This document shows positions 1-7,604 of a stretch of 37,377 bases of DNA, one piece after another (within the stretch, counting starts at the first letter, position 1; each line of letters starts with the position of its first letter). Both the position numbers and the translations under genes were made by a program. Location: assembly GCA_031276635.1 (NCBI GenBank), contig JAISMU010000062.1:1-37377 (forward strand). The letters are read 5' to 3'. Source of the DNA: Deltaproteobacteria bacterium. GTDB lineage: Bacteria; Desulfobacterota; Desulfarculia; Adiutricales; Adiutricaceae. The notes beneath the pieces were generated by a model. It was not told the origin of the DNA. It was given only the letters and a program-made list of their open reading frames with translations, and ran no database searches.

Positions 1-131
1 TTTTATTAAATTTCTAGGGTCATTTGATATTTTATCGTTTTTAGACCTCCTACAGCGATTTTAGAACTGTTTTTTGGCGAATTTTTGAGGCAGTTCAAAT
101 ATTTTACGATAACGAGTGGTTATAACTCTAA

Positions 132-631
132 ATGTCTGATAAAAATATATTACATAATTTTAGCGTAATCGAATTAAAGAATAATTTTCTTTATATTAAT
201 AATAAACTTAAAAAAATTGGCAAAAGCCGTTTATCATGTTTAAATTATTTATATGCTATTGAATGCGTATTATTATTTTTAATTTTAAAAAAAATAATTG
301 TTTCTTTATAAAAGATATAACCAATAAATACAAAAAATATCCTAGTTTTCATGATATCAATAAATTATTAACACTATTGGATCCAAATTATTTCTTTAAT
401 CGTTTTATGATTCTACAAGACATTAAATATCAAACAATTTTAAATAATAATATAAATACAAGTCAATTGCTACCGATACAAAATAAATATGAAGAACATA
501 AAACTAAAATATGTAAATTTCATTTTGTTTTACGTTATGGCGCAATTATTTCTGACGATGATTTTGATATTTATTTTAATAAAATTATTGATTTATTTAC
601 GTGGATAAAAAATTGTATAGTATTACACTAA
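132..631 (+). CDS. Small AT-rich protein encoded in two overlapping frames (possible -1 frameshift gene)
   Basis: Two plus-strand frames overlap: 132-311 (59 codons, starting MSDKNILHNF) and 263-631 (122 codons). At 287-294 lies a run of eight A. In the first frame it reads as a perfect A_AAA_AAA heptamer (287-293), and a -1 slip there joins both frames into one protein of about 165 residues. The stop at 629-631 is one base before the ATG of the large NTPase gene, so the two are almost certainly co-transcribed. I recognise no family. The C-terminal part is Lys/Asn-rich with an Arg-Tyr-Gly segment followed by an aromatic amphipathic stretch. No Shine-Dalgarno is visible. Alternatives are two independent small genes, a decayed gene, or a sequencing error in the homopolymer. 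Base composition (mostly A/T) matches its neighbour and not the rest of the window. Confidence 0.45.
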
Positions 632-632
632 T

Positions 633-3449
633 ATGACTATTTTATACCCAATATTAAGCGTTTTTGATCTTCAATATTTTTTACTAGCTGAACGTTTAAA
701 AGGCAGCTGGAAAGATATTATACTTGATATTGTTTTTTTAAAAAATGATTTTATTGTTTATATTTTTTGTGGAAATAGAAATAATGCTATTGATTTGTTC
801 AAAAGTTTACTTGAAAATAAAATTCAATTTTTAAACGAAGATAATGATTTCAGTTGTATATTGAAATTAACTGATCGAGAAGAATATATAAATGTTATAT
901 GGAATGAAATAGATAAAAATGATTATGATGATAGTAATCCTTTTATTTTTCGTCCTATTATGAGAGATATTGCATTATTAAATAATCCATGGCTAGATGA
1001 TTTACATGTTAATAGTAATTTATTCAAACCTGTCACTAATAAATTATTTGAAATTGACCCAAAAGAAGATGATCCTCAAATTACGGCTTTTTTTTCTTTT
1101 AAAGGTGGTGTTGGCCGCACAGTCCATATTGCTGCTCTAGCTAAATATCTATCTGTCAAGTTGTCAACCAACATCGAGGCACCTAAAGTTTTGTTAATAG
1201 ACGCTGATTTAGAAGCACCTGGCTTAACATGGTGGATTGAAGACTTTAATTTTCCTCATATTAATTATTCTTTTGTTGATCTATTAGGAGATATGATTAC
1301 ATTAAATGATAATAAATTTGATTGGATTATTAGTACAATAAAATCTTCATTATTTTACTTTAACAATAATTGTTCATGTTATTTTATTCCATCTTTCAGA
1401 AAACCACATCAAACAATACTAAGACCACCACTTAATCCATGTAATTTAGTTCCTGAAGTTGATGTTTGGGAAATACCAAATTTTTTACTTGATTTAGGAA
1501 AAAAACTTGGAGTTGATTATATATTAGTTGATTTACGAGCTGGATTGTCAGATCTGTCGAGTCCTTTATTTTATGATCCTAGAGTTCAAAGAATTCTAGT
1601 CTCTTCTACCTCATTTCAATCAATTGCGGGAACAAACCTCTCTTTAACTAATTTAGTGAACTTTTCAAATATTTTTCCCAGCCATTTACGTAATTTATAT
1701 GCTAATAAAACGAAGATTATAATTAGTTTTATTCAAGATATCGAATTAACTAATGTTGAAGATAAAATAACAGAAGAATTTGATAAAAATATTGATAAGC
1801 TTTGCTCTTTTACTAATAATATTGAAAATGAAATACTATATACAAAAGATTATTTTATTTATTCTAATTTTGACCAAAATTTATTAGGATTAGGTGCTGG
1901 AAAAAAAGCATTTAAAGCTATTAACAGCTCTTTAACTATATCCGAGACTTGCAGCAAAATTATACCTTTAGTACCGACTAAAAACTTAACTTATTCAAAC
2001 GATAATAAATTAAAAGAAGACATTTGTAAATTAAAAAAATATTCAAAAACATTACTTTATTCAGAGTCATATGTAGGAGACAAAGATTTTTTAGTAATTC
2101 AACCATATAGATCATTTGCTCAATCTTATCAATTAAAAATACCTAATACAGTTATAATTGGAGCTAAAGGTTCAGGAAAGACATTTTTATTTAATAATCT
2201 TGTTAATTTTCAAACTTGGACTAAATTTTCTTCAAAATGCGGATTTAATAACTCTATTGAATCTTATTTAATTCCTTTAATTTGGAGTAAAAATATAACT
2301 ACAGATTTAAATATAACTTATATTGAAAACTCATTATTTTTGTTAAATGACATCGGATTTGATATAAAAGAACAAAATATAAAAAATAGTATAATTAATA
2401 TTTCTAATCGTTTTTTAACACCTAATTTTGACCACGATTCATCATATTGGAATGATTTATGGTTTGAAATTTTTTGTACTTTTTTAAATATAATACCTGA
2501 ATTTAATGAAACATATGAAAGTGCTTTTTTTAAAAAAATCAACCAATTATCGACTCCTTTAGTTTTTTTATTAGATGGTCTTGAAGATTTATTTAGTTCT
2601 TGGTTGTCAATAAATTCTGGAAACATTATATTTCCCTTACATATTTTATTGTATAATGTAATTAATAAAATTGACTTATACTCAAATAATAAATTTGGAA
2701 TAATAGTTTTTATCAGAGAAGATATTGTTAGAAAGGCAATATTACAGAATTCTTCACAATTTATATCTAAATACGAAGCTTATCAATTATATTGGAATAA
2801 AGATGAGGCTTTAAGACTGATAGGATGGATCTTAGGTAAATGCGGCTTATTTAAATACTTATCAATAGATAATAACGAATTAAATATTGCTAATTTTAAG
2901 ACTATGTCTGAGGCTTTAAAGCCTTTCTGGGGCCTTAAACTTGGTAAGGATAATTCAAATGAAGCTTATACTTCAAATTGGATTTTAGGAGCGATTTCCG
3001 ATTTTAAAGGAAACTTTCAAGCTAGGGATATAGTTAGAATATTATTTTATTCTGCTACTTATAATTTTTCAAATTTTGATAATCTTTCTAAAAGTTATGA
3101 CCGTTTATTAACGCCTTCTGCAATAAAAAATTCGCTTTCAGGTGCAGGTAAAGAAAAAATTAAAGAAATTAAAGAAGAAATACTTTCTATAGCTAATTAT
3201 TTAGATATAATATCAAATAATTGTGATAATATAAATAACCCTGTTGCTTATGACGTATTGAAAAGTTATGTAGATAATACTGATCTTTTAGAAGAATTCG
3301 GAATCATTTTTCGTGATCATAAAGAAAGTAACTATTATTTTCCAGAAATTTATCGTTGCGGACTAAATTTGAAGGTACAATCTGGGAAACGACCCCGAGT
3401 CATTTCTCTGATGAGACAAGCTTGGCGCAATAACCCTAGGGCCAATTAA
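633..3449 (+). CDS. Dual P-loop NTPase: KGGVGR-variant ParA-like domain fused to a second AAA/STAND-like ATPase
   Basis: This 938-residue protein has three visible parts. The N-terminal 150 residues are an alpha/beta region of unknown family. A ParA/MinD-like (SIMIBI) NTPase follows, with deviant Walker A KGGVGRT at 157-163, VLLIDADLEAPG at 186-197 (the usual switch/Walker A' region) and YILVDLRAG at 296-304. A second P-loop module has GAKGSGKT at 510-517 and a Walker B-like VFLLDGLEDLF at 644-654, followed by a FIREDI segment resembling Sll1717-type or STAND-like ATPases. The gene is strongly AT-rich, unlike the GC-rich genes from 4.5 kb on, and starts one base after a small partner gene. 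ParA-like proteins with the KGGVGR motif are known as a conserved variant often found in conflict-system contexts; a defence role here is inference. No transmembrane segment or nuclease motif is evident. Confidence 0.85.
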   Translation: MTILYPILSVFDLQYFLLAERLKGSWKDIILDIVFLKNDFIVYIFCGNRNNAIDLFKSLLENKIQFLNEDNDFSCILKLTDREEYINVIWNEIDKNDYDDSNPFIFRPIMRDIALLNNPWLDDLHVNSNLFKPVTNKLFEIDPKEDDPQITAFFSFKGGVGRTVHIAALAKYLSVKLSTNIEAPKVLLIDADLEAPGLTWWIEDFNFPHINYSFVDLLGDMITLNDNKFDWIISTIKSSLFYFNNNCSCYFIPSFRKPHQTILRPPLNPCNLVPEVDVWEIPNFLLDLGKKLGVDYILVDLRAGLSDLSSPLFYDPRVQRILVSSTSFQSIAGTNLSLTNLVNFSNIFPSHLRNLYANKTKIIISFIQDIELTNVEDKITEEFDKNIDKLCSFTNNIENEILYTKDYFIYSNFDQNLLGLGAGKKAFKAINSSLTISETCSKIIPLVPTKNLTYSNDNKLKEDICKLKKYSKTLLYSESYVGDKDFLVIQPYRSFAQSYQLKIPNTVIIGAKGSGKTFLFNNLVNFQTWTKFSSKCGFNNSIESYLIPLIWSKNITTDLNITYIENSLFLLNDIGFDIKEQNIKNSIINISNRFLTPNFDHDSSYWNDLWFEIFCTFLNIIPEFNETYESAFFKKINQLSTPLVFLLDGLEDLFSSWLSINSGNIIFPLHILLYNVINKIDLYSNNKFGIIVFIREDIVRKAILQNSSQFISKYEAYQLYWNKDEALRLIGWILGKCGLFKYLSIDNNELNIANFKTMSEALKPFWGLKLGKDNSNEAYTSNWILGAISDFKGNFQARDIVRILFYSATYNFSNFDNLSKSYDRLLTPSAIKNSLSGAGKEKIKEIKEEILSIANYLDIISNNCDNINNPVAYDVLKSYVDNTDLLEEFGIIFRDHKESNYYFPEIYRCGLNLKVQSGKRPRVISLMRQAWRNNPRAN

Positions 3450-3520
3450 GTCTTTTATCATAAGCCGTTTTTGTTATGAATTTAACAGTAATAGATTACC
3501 GTAAAACTCATTAACCTTTA

Positions 3521-3843
3521 TTATTTAACAACCGGCTCTTTGGGAGCGGCTGGCCCTTCCACCTGTTCACCACCGCGCAGGTATTTGTATTTTATTAAGG
3601 CCTTAATCCAGCGAACGTTGTTCCGTTTAACCATCAATTCCTCATAGTTAACTGATTGATCCTAGTAAGGCACCCCCTTTGATAATAGCGCGAAGACTAT
3701 TCTGAGCATTTTATGCGCCACCGCCATGATAGCCCTTTTGCGTCCCCGGGTAACCACAAGGCTTTTATATTTGGCTTGGAGCATACATTTCGTTCTTACA
3801 GCCGCGTGGCTCGCCTCACATAAAATTAGATGAACGTCACATA
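3521..3843 (-). pseudogene. IS110-family transposase, C-terminal remnant (copy 1)
   Basis: The minus strand encodes the C-terminal Transposase_20 region of IS110-type enzymes: CEASHAAVRTKC, then a Tyr-Lys-Ser-Leu-Val-Val segment, RGRKRAIMAVAHKML and a final Pro-Tyr. A TAG stop at 3662-3664 interrupts it. The same frame continues for 47 codons to a TAA at 3521 and still resembles the second copy near 36.2 kb (NYEELMVKRN is shared). Everything N-terminal to the last ~107 codons, including the DEDD catalytic domain, is missing. The fragment directly follows the AT-rich NTPase gene, so it marks or follows the island boundary. It cannot be active. Confidence 0.85.
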
Positions 3844-3901
3844 TTACCAGGAAAGTCAAGAAAAAAATTGGGTATAGAGAAAAAGCGGAAATGCTAAAGC
3901 G

Positions 3902-3919
3902 CGCCAGCTAAAGCTGGTG
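3902..3919 (+). repeat. Hairpin resembling an IS200/IS605 right end
   Basis: CCAGCT (3904-3909) and AGCTGG (3912-3917) form a perfect 6-bp stem with an AA loop, extended by a G-T and a C-G pair, and followed by TGGTTTGAATCAA. Short stem, small loop and a trailing GGTTTGAA-type sequence are characteristic of right ends of IS200/IS605 elements, where the hairpin is the TnpA recognition site and sits in the 3' part of the TnpB guide RNA. No tnpA or tnpB coding remnant was recognised upstream, so this is either an isolated end or an unrelated hairpin. Confidence 0.3.
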
Positions 3920-4530
3920 GTTTGAATCAACCTATTCTAAGATAATAAATTTTTCCGACTTTGGGAAAAATTTGTGTAGGTAACATAAAAACCCCGGAAT
4001 TCAGGTTGAATGGTGACTTTAACTGTTACTTAAGGATTGACTGGGGAGCCGAGTTGTCGTCAACGGAGGTGAGGATAAGGGAGGACGCTCCGTGTTTCGC
4101 GACCAAAAAAATGATTTCTCAAAACAGGGAGGAACAAGAGAGGGAAGAACAGGAGCGAGGGGAACAAGCGAGGGGAAGCGAGCCCAACGGGCGGAGCCAG
4201 GCGAATTACCCGGTTCCCTCGCTAGACTCCAGGCCTCGCCTGAGCGGAGCCCCGAGCTTTCCTCAAGTTTCCCCGCGCGCGAGTCCCTCGCTCAAAATGA
4301 TGGAGGAAGAAAAAAAACTGGCTAATTCGCTCTGTCAAAACTTTGGCCGCGAGAGCCAAATTCATTTTCAGAGCGAATTACTAGGAAAACAGAGCTTGTT
4401 GGACCAAGCGCCATCATCAAAAAAGACTTCGGTCAATCTCCCTGGCTCTCGCGATCTTCTATCCAGCCCAGCCAGACTCTCTGGCCAGGCCCAGGCGAAA
4501 TAAAACCAAAATGGCCCCTACCCCAAAAAA
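3920..4530. other. Spacer with purine-rich low-complexity tract; no convincing gene
   Basis: An open frame of 180 codons (3961-4503, TTG start) crosses this spacer, but it has no Shine-Dalgarno, its middle is a low-complexity Glu/Arg/Gln stretch from the GA-rich tract at about 4124-4193, and its end overlaps a long palindrome. I do not regard it as a gene. The spacer lies between the IS110 remnant and the end of modD. Confidence 0.5.
4323..4380. repeat. 58-bp imperfect palindrome (long hairpin)
   Basis: TAATTCGCTCTG (4323-4334) and CAGAGCGAATTA (4369-4380) are perfect 12-bp inverted arms. Inside, TTTGGC (4342-4347) pairs with GCCAAA (4355-4360) around a CGCGAGA loop, with partly complementary sequence between the two stems. 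The whole would fold into one long interrupted hairpin as DNA or RNA. It lies about 150 bp downstream of modD in the minus-strand direction. No T-run follows, so it is not a classical intrinsic terminator. Confidence 0.75.
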
Positions 4531-5373
4531 CTACAGATCGCTGAACTCCATTTTGACGTCCTGGGGTTTGCCAAAATAAGGCCAACTGGTCACCAGCCCA
4601 TCCACCCCGGTGGCGGCCAAGGCGGCGGCGTTATCGCCATTGACGCCCCCGGCGGCCAGGATCTTGACCAGGGGATTGATCGCCCTGACCTTCTGGACCG
4701 CGAGCCGCAAATCGCTCTCCACGAATTTTTCGCACTGAATGACGTCAGCCCCGGCCCGGGCAACCAGCTCAGCCTCGGCCAGGTTGGCCACCTCCACGGC
4801 TATCTTCTTTTCCAGGTATTTACTCTTGACGCCCGGCAGAGCTTTGACCAGGCCCTCTACCCCGCCCAGAAATTGGCTATGCTGATCAAAGATGAGAATT
4901 GAGTCCGAAAGGCCCACTCGGTGGATTTGGGCTCCCCCGGCCAGGGCGGCGGCCAGGGACAGGCGCTTGGCCCCAGGAAAATGCTTGCGCGTGACCAGGA
5001 CCTCGGCCGCCGAGACGCCTCTTGCCTGATCCACCATGAGCCGCGCCCGCGTGGCCACCCCGCCGCAATATTCCAAGACATTCTGGGCGATCTTATACGC
5101 CCCGTGCAGATTACCCACTGACCCCCGGGCGACGAGGAGCGTCTCCCCAGACCGCAAAACCTGGCCGCTGGGCGCCTGGACGGTCACCTCGGCCCCGACC
5201 AGCTGAAAAAGCCGCTGGGCCACCTCCACCCCGGCCGCCACCGAGGCCGCTCGGGCCACAGCCCTGACCTGAGCGGGTTGGTCGCTCAAGCCCAGGGCCT
5301 GGGAAGTCAGATCGAGGATATGAAGGTCTTCCTCCAGCAGGCTGGCGACAAAACTATCCGGAAACAGAAACAC
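4531..5373 (-). CDS. modD: ModD, molybdenum-transport-associated pyrophosphorylase-like protein
   Basis: This 280-residue protein belongs to the ModD branch of the quinolinate/nicotinate-nucleotide pyrophosphorylase family. It has the N-terminal quinolinate-PRTase fold (GVEVAQRLFQLVGA, a CGGVATRAR segment), then the barrel core with the TRKHFPG motif, an Ala/Gly-rich HRVGLSDSILIF segment, and a C-terminal ILAAGGVNGDNAA phosphate-binding loop. ModD is linked to molybdate uptake genes in other proteobacteria, but its biochemical role is not settled. The start is GTG at 5373, with AGGAG seven bases upstream. It is the last gene of the mod operon, 45 bp after modB. Confidence 0.88.
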   Translation of the reverse strand: MFLFPDSFVASLLEEDLHILDLTSQALGLSDQPAQVRAVARAASVAAGVEVAQRLFQLVGAEVTVQAPSGQVLRSGETLLVARGSVGNLHGAYKIAQNVLEYCGGVATRARLMVDQARGVSAAEVLVTRKHFPGAKRLSLAAALAGGAQIHRVGLSDSILIFDQHSQFLGGVEGLVKALPGVKSKYLEKKIAVEVANLAEAELVARAGADVIQCEKFVESDLRLAVQKVRAINPLVKILAAGGVNGDNAAALAATGVDGLVTSWPYFGKPQDVKMEFSDL

Positions 5374-5418
5374 TTTCAGCTCCTTTTTTTAAAAAAATGG
5401 AAGCCTACGGATTTCCGC

Positions 5419-6102
5419 TCAACTCCCGGAAGGGGTCAACTTTTCCAAGATGAGGTAAAAAAGCAAGCCGCAAACGGCCAGGATGAGACAAAGGGCCATG
5501 GCCCGGTCAAACTCCCCATGAGCGACCGAGTTATAGATTTCCAGAGACAGGGTGTTGGAGCGACCGACAATGTTGCCGCCCAGCATCAGGGTAACGCCCA
5601 CCTCCCCAGTGGCCCGGGCCAGCGACAGCAAAAGCCCGGACCCCAGAACCGGCCCGACCTGAGGCAGGGTCACGGTCACAAATGCCTTTAAAGGCCCACA
5701 GCCCAGAGTTCGGGCGGCTTGGGCCAGCTCCTTGATTTCCTCGCGCTTGAGAGCCGCCTCCAGGGGCCGGGCCAACAGCGGTAACCCGGCCACAAAAGCG
5801 GCCAGAACGACCGCCGCCTGGCTGAAGACCAATCGCAAGCCAAAAATGGATTCCAGGGGGACGCCCAAAAGACCTTGGCGGCCCAAGAGAGTCAGCAAAA
5901 TGAACCCCAAGGCGATGGGTGGAAAAACCAATGGCAGGGTTACTAAAAGGCTCACCCCTCGCCTGGCCCAGCTCCGCGGGCCGCTGAGCCACCAAGCCAG
6001 CGGCAAAGTTACCAGAAGATGGAGAGCCAAGCAAGACAAGCCAACCTTCAAAGTCAGGTAAGCCGGAAACGAGAAGAGCTCTTGAAGAATAGGCCCGGTC
6101 AA
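5419..6102 (-). CDS. modB: Molybdate ABC transporter permease ModB
   Basis: This 227-residue integral membrane protein has several hydrophobic helices and the typical ModB C-terminal half: an EIKELAQAARTLGCG EAA-like cytoplasmic loop that contacts ModC, a TGEVGVTLMLGGNI segment and RSNTLSLEIYNSV. It forms the membrane channel of the molybdate importer. Length matches the family (about 220-230). The start is unusual: TTG at 6100-6102 directly follows the modA stop TAA (6103-6105), in the same reading frame with no spacing. No internal Met is available, so translation is probably coupled to modA by termination-reinitiation. Confidence 0.9.
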   Translation of the reverse strand: MTGPILQELFSFPAYLTLKVGLSCLALHLLVTLPLAWWLSGPRSWARRGVSLLVTLPLVFPPIALGFILLTLLGRQGLLGVPLESIFGLRLVFSQAAVVLAAFVAGLPLLARPLEAALKREEIKELAQAARTLGCGPLKAFVTVTLPQVGPVLGSGLLLSLARATGEVGVTLMLGGNIVGRSNTLSLEIYNSVAHGEFDRAMALCLILAVCGLLFYLILEKLTPSGS

Positions 6103-6846
6103 TTATCGCCAGACCCCGTATTGGCGCAGAATTTCTTGAGCCTTAGGGCTTTGGAGAAACTCCAAAAATTTAACCACTCCCGGCTCCTGACCGTGGCCTT
6201 TAACCGTCGCCACGACTAGGTGAATGGGGGGATAACCCGAGGTAATTTCCAGGGAGCCACCTATTTTGTCGCCCGAGGCCTGGATCACGGCCCTATTGAC
6301 AAACCCCGCGTCAATTTCCCCGGCGATCAAGTAAGCCAGAACCTGGGGCACGGAGGAGACAGCCATCAGACGCTCCCCCAATTTCTGGCCCAGCCCCGAG
6401 GATTTCAGGAAAGCCGCGGCGGCCCGACCATAAATGGCCGCCTGGGCGTCAGGGTGAGCCACTTTCTGGAACTGGGGGCCCAGAAGATCCTCGGGGGATT
6501 TCAAACTCAGCCCCTGACGCCAGGCCAGAACCAGGACCGTGTCCCCCAACGGGTCGAATTTCTCAAATTTGACGTCCCCGGCCACCGCCTCCAGGGTAGC
6601 CTGATCCGAGATGACCAGGTTGGCCCCGCTACCTTGGGCGATCTGGGCCACTATCTGGCCGATGTGGCCCCCGTATAACTCCTCGATTTCCCCGCCAGTG
6701 GCCCGATAAGCGGCGGTCAGGGCCTCCACCATCGCCTTGTAGCCAGCCCCGGTGGTGACAACGGGCTTTTGAGCCCAAACCACCGCGGGCCAGGCCAAGA
6801 TGATCCAAAGACCCAAAAAAATAACGCCCCGAAATAAAGTCCTCAT
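6103..6846 (-). CDS. modA: Molybdate ABC transporter substrate-binding protein ModA
   Basis: This is the periplasmic binding protein of the molybdate importer. From the ATG at 6846 it is 247 residues, beginning with a signal peptide (MRTLFRGVIFLGLWIILAW, ending near VWAQ). The mature part begins KPVVTTGAGYKAMVEALTAAY and contains the ModA-like segments SGANLVISDQ, HPDAQAAIYGRAA and EIDAGFVNRA, ending with LQSPKAQEILRQYG. I chose 6846 over an upstream in-frame start (6912) because the signal peptide begins there, GGGAGG lies seven bases upstream, and the ATG overlaps the modC stop (ATGA). Substrate could be tungstate as well as molybdate; the sequence alone does not decide. Confidence 0.9.
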   Translation of the reverse strand: MRTLFRGVIFLGLWIILAWPAVVWAQKPVVTTGAGYKAMVEALTAAYRATGGEIEELYGGHIGQIVAQIAQGSGANLVISDQATLEAVAGDVKFEKFDPLGDTVLVLAWRQGLSLKSPEDLLGPQFQKVAHPDAQAAIYGRAAAAFLKSSGLGQKLGERLMAVSSVPQVLAYLIAGEIDAGFVNRAVIQASGDKIGGSLEITSGYPPIHLVVATVKGHGQEPGVVKFLEFLQSPKAQEILRQYGVWR

Positions 6847-7604
6847 AAATCGCCTCCCTTGGCGCGGGCCGAAAAATTTTCGGCCCTGGCGTCTGTCTCC
6901 CGCCATCGGCATTGCCCCTGAAAAACCTCCAGAACCCTCTGGGCCAGGGCCAACAACTCCTCCTCAGCGTGAGTCACGTAAAGAATTGGCACGCCGAGCC
7001 GCTCGGGAATCTTAGCGATATACCCTAAAAGCTCGGTCTTTCTCTCCCGATCCAGGGAAGAGAGCGGCTCGTCCATCAACAAAAGATCGCCTTCCGCCAG
7101 AAGAGCGCGCCCAATGGCCACTCGCTGGGCCTCTCCACCGGAAAGGGTGTGAGGCCGCCGGCCCAAAAGGGCGGTCAAACCCAGCAGGCTCACCACCTTT
7201 TCCCAAGACCCGGGTCGTAGAGGGCGGTTCCCGAAACGCGAGGCGAAAAGAAGATTGTTTTTCACGGAAAAATGGGAAAAAAGGCGAGAGCGCTGAAAGA
7301 CATAGCTAATGTTTCTCTTTTCGGGGGGCGCGCAAATCCCTTGGTTCGAGTCAAAGTAGACCTTTTCCGGGCCCCGGATGTAACCCCAATCCGGTCGCGA
7401 CAAGCCAGCCAGGAGGTTTAAAAGAGTAGTCTTGCCCGCTCCCGAGGGTCCGCTAATCACGGTTATTCCGGGTTCCACCAGCTTAAAATCCGCCGTCAGG
7501 CGAAAAGAGCCATAACTTTTGGTCAGATGGGCCTCTAAAAACCCTGGGCCCGGGGCGCTTTCCTCCAAGTTTTTGTTGACTTGACCAGACAAAAGAAACC
7601 TCAA
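6843..7604 (-). CDS. modC: Molybdate ABC transporter ATP-binding protein ModC (short form)
   Basis: This is the ATPase subunit of the molybdate importer: Walker A GPSGAGKT at 52-59, ABC signature LSGGEAQ at 154-160, Walker B LLLMDE at 174-179 and an H-loop in YVTHAEEE. At 253 residues it ends soon after the ATPase core and lacks the C-terminal TOBE (MOP-like) molybdate-sensing domain of longer ModC proteins. It is the first gene of the modC-A-B-D operon and its stop overlaps the modA ATG. The annotated start is TTG at 7604, in AT-rich sequence without a clear Shine-Dalgarno; the conserved domain begins around residue 22, so the true start could be slightly downstream. Confidence 0.88.
   Translation of the reverse strand: MRFLLSGQVNKNLEESAPGPGFLEAHLTKSYGSFRLTADFKLVEPGITVISGPSGAGKTTLLNLLAGLSRPDWGYIRGPEKVYFDSNQGICAPPEKRNISYVFQRSRLFSHFSVKNNLLFASRFGNRPLRPGSWEKVVSLLGLTALLGRRPHTLSGGEAQRVAIGRALLAEGDLLLMDEPLSSLDRERKTELLGYIAKIPERLGVPILYVTHAEEELLALAQRVLEVFQGQCRWRETDARAENFSARAKGGDL

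Noticed and set aside
2318-2626. 102-codon minus-strand open frame inside the dual NTPase gene
   Set aside because: Shadow of the real gene, covering its conserved second ATPase region; no ribosome-binding site.
3961-4503. 180-codon open frame after the IS110 remnant
   Set aside because: TTG start without Shine-Dalgarno, low-complexity Glu/Arg/Gln middle from a purine tract, and overlap with a long palindrome; no family resemblance.
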